Part shown: positions 11,647 through 21,244 of the stretch, one piece after another
How positions within the stretch are numbered: position 1 is the stretch's first letter
Layout: each line of letters begins with the position of its first letter
Assembly (NCBI RefSeq): GCF_001583495.1
Contig: NZ_LQAQ01000099.1
Location: 130,001 to 194,000 of the forward strand
Origin: Flammeovirga sp. SJP92
Lineage (GTDB): Bacteria > Bacteroidota > Bacteroidia > Cytophagales > Flammeovirgaceae
Direction of reading: 5' to 3'
DNA length: 64,000 nucleotides
The notes under the pieces: model-generated
The model's input: only the letters and a program-made list of their open reading frames with translations
What the model was told of the DNA's origin: nothing
Databases searched by the model: none
Program-made: the position numbers and the translations under genes

Positions 11647-14178
11647 TTAATCCTCTTCAGATTCTGTTTTTGTAGTGTTCTTTTTGATTGTAACTGTCAG
11701 AGCATCACCCTTTCCAGAATAATCAGCAAGAATAGTATCACCTTCTGCAATATCGCCACCAAGGATCTCTTCAGCCATTGGATCTTCAAGGTACTTTTGG
11801 ATTGCTCTGTTAAGAGGTCGCGCACCGTACTGAGGATCATAGCCTTTTTCAGATAAGAAATCTTTAGCCTTTTCAGTGACTTCAATTTGATATCCCATAG
11901 CAATTACTCTTTCGAATAATTTCGATAATGAAATATCAATGATTTGGTGGATGTGCTCTCTTTCTAAAGAGTTGAAGATAATTACATCATCCAAACGGTT
12001 TAAGAATTCAGGAGCAAAAGCCTTTTTCAATGCTTTTTGAATTGTTCCCTGCATCTCAGCGTCTTGATTATCTAATTTCGTTTGTGTATTGAAACCAATA
12101 CCTGTTCCGAAATCTTTCAAATCTCTAACACCGATGTTTGAAGTCATGATGATTACTGTATTTCTGAAATCAACACGTCTACCTAAACCATCTGTTAAGA
12201 TACCGTCATCTAATACTTGAAGTAAGATATTGAACACATCAGGGTGTGCTTTTTCAATCTCATCCAATAAGATAACGCTATAAGGTTTACGTCTGATTTT
12301 TTCAGTCAACTGACCACCTTCTTCATATCCAACGTAGCCCGGAGGCGCTCCAACCAATCGAGATACAGAGAATTTCTCCATATACTCCGACATGTCGATA
12401 CGTACTAATGAATCATCTTTGTCGAATAAATGAGAGGCTAACACTTTCGTTAACTCTGTTTTACCGACACCAGTTGGTCCTAAGAAGATAAATGAACCGA
12501 TTGGTTTTTTAGGATCTTTCAAGCCTACACGCGTTCTACGGATAGCCTTTGCTAATTTTTCAATAGCTTGATCCTGACCAATCACTTTACCCTTAAGGTC
12601 TTCTGACATGTTCATCAGTTTCTTACCTTCGCTTTCTGCAACACGATTTACAGGAATACCCGTCATCATAGCTACAACTGCTGCTACATCATCTTCAGTA
12701 ACAGGGTAGATAGTTTCATTTGTTTCTTTTTCCCATGCTTCTTTAGCAGTATCAAGGCTTTCAATCAATTTCTTTTCAGAATCACGTAGCTTCGCAGCTT
12801 CTTCGTATTTCTGTCTTTTGACCACCTTGTTTTTTTCCTCTTTGATATCCTCAATCTCTTGCTCGAGTTTCAAGATATTATCAGGAACATGGATATTATT
12901 GATGTGAACACGTGCTCCCACTTCATCTAAAACGTCAATCGCTTTGTCTGGAAGGAAACGGTCACTAATATATCTATCCGAGAATTTCACACAAGCCTGC
13001 AACGCCTCTTCAGAATAATCTACGTGGTGGTGCTGCTCGTATTTTCCTTTGATATTATTCAAGATTTCAATCGTTTCTTCTGGGGAAGTAGGGTCTACCA
13101 TTACCATTTGGAAACGACGTGCTAATGCACCATCTTTTTCAATATATTGTCTGTACTCGTCTAAAGTAGTGGCACCAATACATTGTATATCGCCACGTGC
13201 TAATGCTGGCTTAAACATATTGGAAGCATCAAGCGATCCTGAAGCGCCACCTGCTCCAACAATCGTGTGAATTTCATCTATAAATAGAATTACTTCTGGT
13301 GCTTTTTCTAGCTCGTTCATTACAGCCTTCATACGCTCTTCAAACTGACCACGGTATTTAGTACCGGCCACTAAAGAAGCAAGGTCTAATGTAACGACAC
13401 GTTTGCCGAACAACACTCTTGATACTTTTTTCTGAACTATACGTAAAGCTAGTCCTTCAGCAATTGCTGTCTTACCAACCCCTGGCTCTCCTATTAGGAT
13501 AGGGTTGTTTTTCTTTCTTCTCGAAAGCACTTGAGCTACTCTTTCGATCTCTTTGTCTCTACCGACTATTGGGTCTAGTTTTCCCTCTTCGGCATAGCTA
13601 GTAAGGTCACGACCAAAATTATCCAAGACAGGAGTTTTAGATTTCTCTGTACTCTTTGATGATTCTGGACGAGAGCTCCATGATCCTCCTCCTTTTGATT
13701 GAGGTTCATCGTCATCAGTGCTTGATGAAGCTGTTGGGTTTTCTCCTTGGAATTCGATCATTTCTTTGACTACATCATAGTTTACATCATAACGCTGCAA
13801 AATTTGGGTAGCTAAGTTATCTTCATCTCTAAGTATTGATAATAACAGATGTTCAGTACCAATTAGGCTAGATTTAAAGATTTTAGCTTCTAAATATGTT
13901 ATTTTAAGCGTTTTTTCGGATTGTCTCGTTAGTGGGATGTTTGCGAGGTTTTTTACGTTGAAATTGGCAGTGCTTTTAGTTGACTGCTCAATAGCGTCTT
14001 TCAAATCGTTAAGATTGACGCTTAATTTTTTCAGTAAAGTAATCGCATATCCCTCACCTTCACGAATCATACCCAGCAAGAGATGCTCTGTGCCAATATA
14101 ATCATGGCCAAGGCGCAAAGCTTCTTCTCTACTTAGAGAGATTACTTCTTTGACTCTATTCGAAAATTTTGCCTCCAT
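11647..14178 (-). CDS. clpC: ClpC-type AAA+ unfoldase (Clp protease ATPase)
   Basis: Hexameric unfoldase that feeds proteins to ClpP. The 843 residues show the standard order. First is a double Clp N-domain (about 1-145). D1 ATPase follows with Walker [10 protein letters not shown] and Walker [13 protein letters not shown] motif ([15 protein letters not shown]) sits in the middle region. D2 ATPase has GPTGVGKTE and [11 protein letters not shown], and the D2-small domain with the [10 protein letters not shown] sensor closes the protein. A Ser/Gly-rich linker with charged residues lies between the N-domain and D1. Length and the UVR motif separate it from ClpA and ClpB. ATG start; a clear terminator follows. 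Confidence 0.96.
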   Translation of the reverse strand: MEAKFSNRVKEVISLSREEALRLGHDYIGTEHLLLGMIREGEGYAITLLKKLSVNLNDLKDAIEQSTKSTANFNVKNLANIPLTRQSEKTLKITYLEAKIFKSSLIGTEHLLLSILRDEDNLATQILQRYDVNYDVVKEMIEFQGENPTASSSTDDDEPQSKGGGSWSSRPESSKSTEKSKTPVLDNFGRDLTSYAEEGKLDPIVGRDKEIERVAQVLSRRKKNNPILIGEPGVGKTAIAEGLALRIVQKKVSRVLFGKRVVTLDLASLVAGTKYRGQFEERMKAVMNELEKAPEVILFIDEIHTIVGAGGASGSLDASNMFKPALARGDIQCIGATTLDEYRQYIEKDGALARRFQMVMVDPTSPEETIEILNNIKGKYEQHHHVDYSEEALQACVKFSDRYISDRFLPDKAIDVLDEVGARVHINNIHVPDNILKLEQEIEDIKEEKNKVVKRQKYEEAAKLRDSEKKLIESLDTAKEAWEKETNETIYPVTEDDVAAVVAMMTGIPVNRVAESEGKKLMNMSEDLKGKVIGQDQAIEKLAKAIRRTRVGLKDPKKPIGSFIFLGPTGVGKTELTKVLASHLFDKDDSLVRIDMSEYMEKFSVSRLVGAPPGYVGYEEGGQLTEKIRRKPYSVILLDEIEKAHPDVFNILLQVLDDGILTDGLGRRVDFRNTVIIMTSNIGVRDLKDFGTGIGFNTQTKLDNQDAEMQGTIQKALKKAFAPEFLNRLDDVIIFNSLEREHIHQIIDISLSKLFERVIAMGYQIEVTEKAKDFLSEKGYDPQYGARPLNRAIQKYLEDPMAEEILGGDIAEGDTILADYSGKGDALTVTIKKNTTKTESEED

Positions 14179-14347
14179 GGTTAGGGAATTTTTTAGATTA
14201 TAATTTCTACTTCTATAAAATAAGATACAGAATTAATATTCATTAACGAAATAAAAAGGAGTGAAAATTTTAAATCAGGATAATGGATATATCTAATAAT
14301 GGTTTCTGTCTCTTAAAATAAAGCATATAAAATTTATTAAACAACTC

Positions 14348-14974
14348 TTAATGATGGATTAATTGACTATTCTGTGATTTTAATATATTGATCGCATTGG
14401 GTCCTTCACAAAAAAGTAAATCAAGAATACTCAGGTTTCGATCAAAAGTGTCACCAAACACTTGAATATACGAAATCTCGTTAACAAAAGTTGATGAATC
14501 GGTAGCAGTAACCTTGTTTCTAAGGTCAACTATCTCATCTTCAGGTTCTTTTTTATAAGTATTCGTAATTTCAACCTTAGTACGTAATCCTAATAGCTTA
14601 ATAACACATTTCAAAAGTGAAATGTTTAGCTCAAAAAGAGATTCCTCCCCACTTAATAATGTAGTCTTGATGGCTTCCTCATAATATTCGTAATAAGGAG
14701 ACCTCCCATAGGCAGAAAGAATACTTCTCCAATGTTTTACAGCCCAGTTGTCATTTTGGTTGACCTTGATTTTACGCATAGGCTTACCTTTGTTAGCGCC
14801 AACAACCGGAACACTCAATCGATCTACTTTTTGAGCTGTTTTGATAAAGCATCTGTTTCTAAAACTTTGCTTTTGAAACGTCTCAAATTTCTCAATATAA
14901 ACCGTGTCGCAGTGAGCTAGAATAGTGAAATATTCAAGGTTGGGAAAATAATGTAAATCGATTAGTACTTTCAT
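14348..14974 (-). CDS. WbqC-like family protein
   Basis: 208 residues resembling the WbqC family. That family starts with a Pro-x-aromatic strand (here LIDLHYFPNLEYF) and carries a FRNR/KP motif (QSFRNRCFIKTAQ), a LSVPV strand and W-x-x-KHW (NDNWAVKHWRSILSAYGRSPYYEYY), all visible in order in the first 105 residues. WbqC proteins are found in O-antigen and polysaccharide gene clusters, but their reaction is unclear. Here no glycan genes are nearby; trmB lies 21 nt upstream on the same strand, so the two are probably co-transcribed. The family call is fairly secure, the function open. Confidence 0.75.
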   Translation of the reverse strand: MKVLIDLHYFPNLEYFTILAHCDTVYIEKFETFQKQSFRNRCFIKTAQKVDRLSVPVVGANKGKPMRKIKVNQNDNWAVKHWRSILSAYGRSPYYEYYEEAIKTTLLSGEESLFELNISLLKCVIKLLGLRTKVEITNTYKKEPEDEIVDLRNKVTATDSSTFVNEISYIQVFGDTFDRNLSILDLLFCEGPNAINILKSQNSQLIHH

Positions 14975-14995
14975 TGGAGAAGTAAAATAGGTGTT

Positions 14996-15649
14996 TTAGA
15001 ATCTGAATTTTAAGTAGTGCACTTTGTGACCAAGCTCAGTAAATTGCTTTTCATAGCGTGTTTTAATACCATGATGATCGTCCATTAAGTCCGATTCATA
15101 CAGGTCAAAAGTCACCGCTTCTAATTGTACTTTTTCTTGAACCAACGTTTCTACAGAGTACTCAAAAAGCTCTTTACTGTCGGTCTTAAAACGGATTAAA
15201 CCACCTTCTTTAATTAATTCTTTATAGATGTTTAAGAAGCGAGGGTGAGTCATTCTTCTCTTCGCATCTCTGTCTTTTGGACGAGGGTCTGGGTGAACGA
15301 TCCAGATTTCATCTACTTCGCCCGCTTCAAAATAGTTGGCTAAGTTTTGAATATGAATTCTTAAAAAAGCAGCATTTGTCAGACCTTTTTCATCCACTAC
15401 GTTACCACCTTTCCAGATTCTGTCTCCTTTGATATCAACACCAATGAAGTTTCTGTCAGGATAAACTTGTGCAAGACCTGTAGTGTATTCACCTCTACCA
15501 CAAGCCAATTCTAAAACAATTGGATTGTCGTTTTTGAAAACCTCTTTTCTCCAGTTTCCTTTGATGTTATCATACAAAGGTTTTCCTTCTTCAATAATAT
15601 ATGCACGCTCTTTGTTTTGAGCGAATTTTTTTAACTTATGGCGACCCAT
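14996..15649 (-). CDS. trmB: tRNA (guanine-N7-)-methyltransferase
   Basis: Methylates G46 in the variable loop of tRNA using S-adenosylmethionine. The Rossmann SAM motif is ELACGRGEYTTGLA (about residues 47-60), followed by the acidic FIGVDIKGDRIWKG. The family signature VHPDPRPKDRDAKRRMTHPRFL, with the conserved Asp/Arg pairs, is present around residue 120. The C-terminus ends in the usual basic strand motif (KVHYLKFRF). Length 217 is normal for TrmB. ATG start; the WbqC-like gene follows with a 21-nt gap. Confidence 0.95.
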   Translation of the reverse strand: MGRHKLKKFAQNKERAYIIEEGKPLYDNIKGNWRKEVFKNDNPIVLELACGRGEYTTGLAQVYPDRNFIGVDIKGDRIWKGGNVVDEKGLTNAAFLRIHIQNLANYFEAGEVDEIWIVHPDPRPKDRDAKRRMTHPRFLNIYKELIKEGGLIRFKTDSKELFEYSVETLVQEKVQLEAVTFDLYESDLMDDHHGIKTRYEKQFTELGHKVHYLKFRF

Positions 15650-15853
15650 CTTTCAAAAATTTTATAATTCAGAATGCAAACATACAAAATCCCTTTTTTG
15701 CTTGGGTAGTTCCGATTATTCCTCTTATGTTTATATTGGGAAATATTCGGTTTTTTATCGTATTTTCATTGGATTATTAAAGATTTTAGTGGGTTTATGT
15801 TCATTATTAGGAAGTAAGGTCACTGAATAAGGAAGCAATTTTTTAAATTTTGT

Positions 15854-16522
15854 ATGGCTAAAGTAATTTCTTTCGCAACTCAAAAAGGAGGCGTTGGTAA
15901 AAGTACCCTGCTGATGTTAACAGCCTCAGCTGTACATAATAGAACAAACAAAAAGGTTTTGGTGATTGATTGTGATCCCCAAAAATCAGTAAAAGATATT
16001 TATTCCACAGAAGGCGCAGATAAGGAATCTTCTTATGATGTGATTGCCTTCAATTGGAAACAACCTAGAGCCGAAGAGAACTTTGACAAGACGCTCGCAT
16101 TGGCAGAGAAAAAGTATGATGCGATTTTCTTGGATGTACCTGGGCGTATTGAAGGAAAGGAAATCTATTTTAGTGTCTTGGTTTCAGACGTTGTAGTAGT
16201 GCCTGTAGTGGCTAGTGTTTTAGATATGAGAGCAACAATACGTTTTCTGAAAACATTGCCGATGATCAAGGAAATGAAGGAGAAGCAAGGCTACAAGTTT
16301 GAGGTTTTCGGCATTGTCAATAAAAAAGATCAGACTGTTGAACACCAAAAGCTGAAAGAGTTAGCAGGTATCGGCGGAATGGAGTTTTTCTATTCACCGA
16401 TTTCCAACTTGGTAAGATACAAAAGAGGTATCTCAACGGTATACGATATTACAGATCCTGCAATTAAGGACGATGAATTCAATCAGTATTTTGATGAGTT
16501 TTGTACGAAGTGCTTGTTTTAA
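15854..16522 (+). CDS. ParA-family ATPase without ParB partner
   Basis: A MinD/ParA-type P-loop ATPase of 222 residues with the deviant Walker A KGGVGKS (residues 11-17, including the signature Lys11), Walker A' region VIDCDPQKS and Walker B FLDVPGR. The length fits small ParA proteins that position plasmids or protein clusters. No ParB-like gene or parS-like site is adjacent, and the gene stands alone with its own terminator, so it is unlikely to be a simple plasmid partition operon. It may be an orphan ParA that places a cellular machine. The C-terminus ends in a Cys-containing segment (EFCTKCLF). Confidence 0.85.
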   Translation: MAKVISFATQKGGVGKSTLLMLTASAVHNRTNKKVLVIDCDPQKSVKDIYSTEGADKESSYDVIAFNWKQPRAEENFDKTLALAEKKYDAIFLDVPGRIEGKEIYFSVLVSDVVVVPVVASVLDMRATIRFLKTLPMIKEMKEKQGYKFEVFGIVNKKDQTVEHQKLKELAGIGGMEFFYSPISNLVRYKRGISTVYDITDPAIKDDEFNQYFDEFCTKCLF

Positions 16523-16557
16523 ATTAGAGCATTCAAATTTACTGAAATAGATATAGG

Positions 16558-16593
16558 AAAGACTTTCAGCGTTTTATGTTGGAAGTCTTTTTT
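16558..16593 (+). terminator. terminator behind the ParA gene
   Basis: AAAGACTT (16558-16565) pairs with AAGTCTTT (16583-16590), extended by a few further pairs, and is followed by a T-run. Confidence 0.8.
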
Positions 16594-16633
16594 ATATTTA
16601 AGCTTTTAAACTTAAAGTAAACTATTACAAACA

Positions 16634-17935
16634 ATGAGACTACTAATAGTTTTAAGTATTTCAATACTTATTTTTTCATGTAAAATAGCTAATGAGAAAA
16701 ATGATATTGTTCTTTCTGAAAAGGAGCAACAACTATTGAAAGATTCATTATCGGTCTATTTTGATACTTATATCAAATATAATAAGTACAGTCAGGAGAG
16801 GCTTTTGCTTCAATTAATAAGCAGAGTTGATGCAATTAAGAAAGACCAAAAAAGTCCTGAATTTTTCAGTGAATTAGATCAGTTGATTTCTTTACAATCT
16901 AAGCATAATCAAGACTTAGAAAAAAATAAACGAGTTACTGACAGTTTACAACAAGTCATACTTCATAAAATATATTCTAGTGAGGAGTTGACCGCAATAA
17001 GATCTCTTTATGAAAGAACTTATGAAATAGATCCATCTCTCACAATAAAGGAAAATGAACAGGCATTTATTAAGTATTATGAAAAGCTAGATAATTATCA
17101 AGGACCTCTTTTTTATAAAGATTCTGTATGGAGTCATATTAGTAAAGTGTGTCCTATTTACTGGAAAATAAGAAGCGAATTATGGAAAGAAAATCAGCCT
17201 AAAATTGAAGCCTTAAAAGAAAAAATACTTTTAAAAGATGGTGTTCCTGAGGCAAATAAAAAACTACTTCAAGCCTTATTAATGCCCGATTCATCGCAAG
17301 ATTCAATACCAACTTATAAAAGAGTAATGGCTGCAGTTTTTGAATCAACTGATGGTTTGTGGTCAATTCATCAAATGTATACTGGTAGTAAAGGAGATAG
17401 CTTATTAATTGATAAAACAGCTATTCCAGATTCTTTAGATTCACAACTTTTTATTGGTGACAAACTTTTCAAAGACTTCTCTGCTGTTGAAATAACAGAT
17501 GCAATTAAAATTTATGGTTATTCAGAGAAAAGGCGCGTTGATGTAGAGTTGGTATCTATAGGGTATCAAAATGATATGTGTTTAGAGTCGTATTATGTTT
17601 ATGATATTTTACCGAAAAATGACATCGGAAATGAAAAAATAGTTTTTACTTCATCATTACCATTGGAATTAGAGTTTAATAGAAATACAGAAGTAGATTC
17701 TCTTTTGTATGAACATAACTTTGCAATATGTTATGACTGTGGTAGTGGATGGGCAAGTGAAAAGGTGATTGCAAGTTTAAAGGGGTATGAAAATATTTAT
17801 TTTGTCGTAACCATAGGGAAAAAAGGAATTGATGCTGCTGAGACCTATATTAGATCTCTACGTTATATAGATAAAGATTTATCATTTTCATTGTGGTCAG
17901 ATGAATTTGATGCTTTTGGCTGTTCTTGCCTATAG
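16634..17935 (+). CDS. lipoprotein of unknown function
   Basis: 433 residues. The N-terminus MRLLIVLSISILIFSC is a lipoprotein signal with a lipobox (IFSC), so the protein is lipid-anchored. The body is Lys/Glu/Asp-rich. Residues about 25-130 look coiled-coil or helical (DQLISLQSKHNQDLEKNKRV); the C-terminal part (about 240-433) is mixed alpha/beta with a Cys pair near CYDCGSG and a final CSC. I recognise no family. It lies alone, and behind it is a remnant of a gene end (17967-18018). The coding call is secure from length and signal; the role is unknown. Confidence 0.75.
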   Translation: MRLLIVLSISILIFSCKIANEKNDIVLSEKEQQLLKDSLSVYFDTYIKYNKYSQERLLLQLISRVDAIKKDQKSPEFFSELDQLISLQSKHNQDLEKNKRVTDSLQQVILHKIYSSEELTAIRSLYERTYEIDPSLTIKENEQAFIKYYEKLDNYQGPLFYKDSVWSHISKVCPIYWKIRSELWKENQPKIEALKEKILLKDGVPEANKKLLQALLMPDSSQDSIPTYKRVMAAVFESTDGLWSIHQMYTGSKGDSLLIDKTAIPDSLDSQLFIGDKLFKDFSAVEITDAIKIYGYSEKRRVDVELVSIGYQNDMCLESYYVYDILPKNDIGNEKIVFTSSLPLELEFNRNTEVDSLLYEHNFAICYDCGSGWASEKVIASLKGYENIYFVVTIGKKGIDAAETYIRSLRYIDKDLSFSLWSDEFDAFGCSCL

Positions 17936-17966
17936 GTAAATCAATGCGCCTTACCAGTTACAGTAA

Positions 17967-18018
17967 GGCTCCTTCATCAACATCGCATTATAATACTTCT
18001 TTTCTTAACCAATCCGGC
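17967..18018 (-). pseudogene. fragment of the CYTH gene 3' end
   Basis: On the minus strand this piece matches the 3' end of the CYTH gene at about 19350-19420. GGCTCCTTCATCAACAT, one changed base, then GCATTATAATACTTC are shared, and after a deletion of about a dozen bases so is TAACCAATCCGGC. It encodes remnants of the same C-terminal segment (YNAMLMKEP). It is an isolated duplicated scrap with no open frame of its own, about 1.4 kb from the intact gene. Confidence 0.75.
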
Positions 18019-18103
18019 ATTGAAGCATTTGGGGATTTTTAATGGAGTGACTCATTGGTTATTTATATCGATCTTTCTTAAAAACCTATTCAATTAAAGC
18101 TGA

Positions 18104-18985
18104 TCAAAAATACTTAAAATACGAAATTTCATTTTCGAGCTTGAAAATTATAATATCAACCTTTTCTTCAACAGGAACTCCTTTATGTTTTACAATATCA
18201 AAGGAAAGAGAAGCTAAATGATTTGCTATTTTTTGTGTAGTAAGATCTTGCGCTTCTTTTTGAAGTTTTTCAAGACCACCTCCCTCAGGTATTTTAAATG
18301 TTCTTGATACCTCTGAAATTTTTCCATTTGTACCAATAATAATATTATAGCCACCCAAACAATCTTCTATTTCTCGTTTCTTTAATTTTTTAATCTCCTC
18401 AAGTATTACATCATCAGGGGCGGGTTTATCACTATACCTACGGGAAATTCCATTAGGCACTTCCTCGTAATTATTAATCATTGTTTTTTCAATGATATTT
18501 CCCTTTTCAGCTATTACACTTAGTTCTCTCTCAAAAGTTTTAGGTACAGCAGCGTTTCTTCTTAATACGTCTCCTTTGGCAATAATAAATGAACCGCTAT
18601 ACCAATCTATTAGTACTCTGTTATTGACAATTTTATCCTTGAATATTTCTGCTATTTTTGACTGAGACTTTTCTTTATCGATTGTCTTGTTTCTGCGGAT
18701 TTCACCGGGAGTAATAATATCTGTAAGGAAAAGGCTATCATTTTCTATCAAGTAAATTGCTTGATATCCTCTCCAGCAATTAAAGGTGGCATTTTCTCTA
18801 AAACTCAGTCCAAATAACTTTCCATTATCCTTTGTTACTTTTTTCAAGTAATTCTCAAGAAAAAAGTTGAAAGTAATTGATGTATCACCTTGGTAGACGA
18901 TATAATCTCCAAATTGATGACTCCCATAAGAAACATTAAGTTGAAACAATAAAAGCGTAAGGATGCTTATGAGTTTAATTTTCAT
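18104..18985 (-). CDS. secreted protein of unknown function
   Basis: 293 residues with a signal peptide (MKIKLISILTLLLFQLNVSYG). The mature part is mixed alpha/beta, Lys/Glu-rich, with Cys residues near positions 69 and 208. The segment GGYNIIIGTNGKISEVSRTFKIP recalls the energy-transducer/TonB-C-like strand pattern seen in many Bacteroidota proteins, but the match is weak. It is alone, facing the lipoprotein gene across the CYTH-gene scrap. Coding call good, function unknown. Confidence 0.7.
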   Translation of the reverse strand: MKIKLISILTLLLFQLNVSYGSHQFGDYIVYQGDTSITFNFFLENYLKKVTKDNGKLFGLSFRENATFNCWRGYQAIYLIENDSLFLTDIITPGEIRRNKTIDKEKSQSKIAEIFKDKIVNNRVLIDWYSGSFIIAKGDVLRRNAAVPKTFERELSVIAEKGNIIEKTMINNYEEVPNGISRRYSDKPAPDDVILEEIKKLKKREIEDCLGGYNIIIGTNGKISEVSRTFKIPEGGGLEKLQKEAQDLTTQKIANHLASLSFDIVKHKGVPVEEKVDIIIFKLENEISYFKYF

Positions 18986-19329
18986 AATGATTTACTTTTA
19001 GGTGAATGAAATTAAAGTAAGATGACGTATTAATCACTATTTACAGTGATTCTATGATTTCTTGTTTTGGAATAAGCATATTCATACAGTCAGATTGGTC
19101 ATTTCAAAGTTGAATAGTTTACTATAATCTAAAGTATTTGATTCCAAAATAAGTGTTGATTGAAGGTCAAATCTTACTATTAAGACACATACTTTCAATG
19201 AATGGTTTAAAATAGTATTTCAAATTTTAATGATAAAAAAATTCAAAATTGAAACGCTATACTTTGTACAAAATTTCAATTTTGGATTTTATTAGAGGTT
19301 GATCACCTTTCTACTTGTTGTCTATTTTT
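18986..19329. other. intergenic region without recognised features
   Basis: About 340 bp of AT-rich sequence between two minus-strand genes. I see no open frame with coding character and no clear hairpin with a T-run. It should hold the promoter of the 293-residue secreted protein gene, but I could not assign boxes. Confidence 0.5.
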
Positions 19330-19812
19330 TTATGACCAATTTTTGAATGGCTCCTTCATCAACATGGCATTATAATACTTCGCTTCTCCAGTCACTTCTT
19401 CTCCTAACCAATCCGGCTTTTCAAAAGCTTCATCAGTGGAAGAAAGTTCAACTTCAGCGATAGTTAAGCCTTTGTTGTCTCCGTCAAAAACATCGACTTC
19501 GTACGTATGATTTCCCACAGGAACCTCATATCTGATTTTATCAATGGTACCTCCATCGCATAAGTGAAGCAATTGCTCTACTTCTGCAATGGAGATTTCT
19601 TTTTCCCATTCATAGCGTGACAGACCTTCATCTTGAGATTTACCTTTAATGGTGATAAACCCTTTTTCTCCTTTAATTCTCACACGCACTGCTTTGTTTT
19701 CCTCTGCACAAATGTAGCCTTGTACTATGCGGAATGACTTTGATGCGATAGAAGGATCAAAAGATTTTACCAAGAACTTACGTTCAATTTCAAGATGTTG
19801 TTGATTTGCCAT
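19330..19812 (-). CDS. CYTH domain protein (triphosphate-binding)
   Basis: 160 residues, the size of a single CYTH domain, which folds into a beta tunnel that binds triphosphates through metal ions. The defining ExExK motif is at the N-terminus (LEIERKFLVK). Further family residues follow: RVRIKGEKGFITIKGK (basic residues lining the tunnel), EWEKEI, TYEVDVFDG, and AEVELSSTDE with paired acids. Bacterial members of this short type act as inorganic triphosphatases or thiamine-triphosphatase-like enzymes; which one applies cannot be told. ATG start. The next gene upstream is cystathionine gamma-synthase (87 nt away), probably not functionally linked. A fragment of the 3' end of this gene is duplicated at 17967-18018. 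Confidence 0.88.
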   Translation of the reverse strand: MANQQHLEIERKFLVKSFDPSIASKSFRIVQGYICAEENKAVRVRIKGEKGFITIKGKSQDEGLSRYEWEKEISIAEVEQLLHLCDGGTIDKIRYEVPVGNHTYEVDVFDGDNKGLTIAEVELSSTDEAFEKPDWLGEEVTGEAKYYNAMLMKEPFKNWS

Positions 19813-19899
19813 TTTTATATTTTATTTTTTTGAATAGGTTACAACATTGTAATATGGATTTATATGTTGTGTAACACGGGTAGACACATAGGTCTACCC

Positions 19900-21072
19900 C
19901 TACAGGCCTGCGGCCGCAAATGCGTTTTCTAGGTCTTCTTTCAGGTCTTCCAGATCTTCGATACCTACTGAAATTCTGATGAAACCATCATCGATTCCTA
20001 ATTCTTTTCTTGTTTCAGCTGGAATTGAAGCGTGCGTCATGATGGCAGGGTGCTCAATCAAACTTTCTACTCCACCTAAACTTTCAGCTAAAGTAAATAG
20101 CTTACAGTTCGATAAGAATACTTTTGTTTGTTCAAGGTCTGCTTTCAAAGTCACTGAAATCATACCGCCACCTTTCTTCATTTGCTTTTTGGCTAAAGCG
20201 AAATCAGGGTGCGATGGTAAATGAGGGTAATACACTTTCTCTACTGAAGGATGCGTTTCTAACCATTCTGCAATTTTCTCCGCATTAGAACAGTGTCTGT
20301 CCATTCTTACACCTAATGTCTTCAATCCTCTATTGACCAAGAAAGAATCGAAAGGTCCTTGAACGGAACCAACGGCATTTTGTAAGAAAGTTAGTTTTTC
20401 CTCTAACTCTTTGTTCTCACCCACTACAACTACACCTCCTACTACATCAGAGTGACCATTGATGTATTTTGTAGCCGAGTGTGCCACAATATCAAAACCT
20501 AATGCTAAAGGTTGTTGTAAGTAAGGAGTAGCGAAAGTATTATCACAAACCGTGATGATATCGTGCTTTTTAGCTACTTCAGCCACTTTTTCCAAGTCTA
20601 CTAAACGAAGCATCGGGTTGGTAGGTGTTTCCGCCCAAATCATTTTAGTGTTCGGTTGGATCGCATTTTCTAATGCTTCCATATCATTCAAGTCGATGAA
20701 TGAGAACTCTAATTTTGAAGAGAACTTTCTCACTTTATCAAAAAGACGGAAAGTACCACCGTATAAATCGTTCATGGCAATGACATGTGAACCACCTTCC
20801 AGCATATCTAAAATAGTAGCGGAAGCGGCCAATCCACTTGCAAAAGCATATCCTTTTACGCCTCCTTCTAAAGCGGCAACTGCATCTTCGTAAGCGTAAC
20901 GAGTAGGGTTGTGACTACGAGTATATTCAAAACCTTTATGCTCGCCTGGTGCAGTTTGAGCATAAGTAGAGGTAGCATAAATTGGAGGGATAACGGCTCC
21001 TGTAGTTGGATCAGGTTCTTGTCCAGCGTGAATTGCTATAGTTGAGAAGCCATATTTTTTCTTCTTATCCAT
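19900..21072 (-). CDS. metB: cystathionine gamma-synthase/lyase family PLP enzyme
   Basis: 390 residues of the Cys/Met-metabolism PLP family. The PLP-binding Lys is Lys202 in HSATKYINGHSDVVGG. The substrate and cofactor segments YTRSHNPTRYAYEDAVAALE, FASGLAA, the stacking Tyr in NDLYGGT, and DNTFATPYLQQPLALG are all intact, as is the SLGGVESLIEHPA motif. The enzyme would form cystathionine from Cys and an activated homoserine, or cleave it (lyase activity). Gamma-synthase and gamma-lyase cannot be told apart reliably from sequence alone, so the symbol is tentative. ATG start; no partner Met genes in the window. Confidence 0.88.
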   Translation of the reverse strand: MDKKKKYGFSTIAIHAGQEPDPTTGAVIPPIYATSTYAQTAPGEHKGFEYTRSHNPTRYAYEDAVAALEGGVKGYAFASGLAASATILDMLEGGSHVIAMNDLYGGTFRLFDKVRKFSSKLEFSFIDLNDMEALENAIQPNTKMIWAETPTNPMLRLVDLEKVAEVAKKHDIITVCDNTFATPYLQQPLALGFDIVAHSATKYINGHSDVVGGVVVVGENKELEEKLTFLQNAVGSVQGPFDSFLVNRGLKTLGVRMDRHCSNAEKIAEWLETHPSVEKVYYPHLPSHPDFALAKKQMKKGGGMISVTLKADLEQTKVFLSNCKLFTLAESLGGVESLIEHPAIMTHASIPAETRKELGIDDGFIRISVGIEDLEDLKEDLENAFAAAGL

Positions 21073-21244
21073 ATTTATAGTATTTTTAATTTAGGGTCGT
21101 ATGAATGTAAAACTTTTCAAATCATCTGATAACTTTAAAATCCTTTTTCGATCAAATAAAAACTACTATTTGGAATAAAGTGTTTCAGCGATTCTCTTCA
21201 ATTTTTTTCGAATTAAACACTTATCAAAATAAAAACCTACAAAA

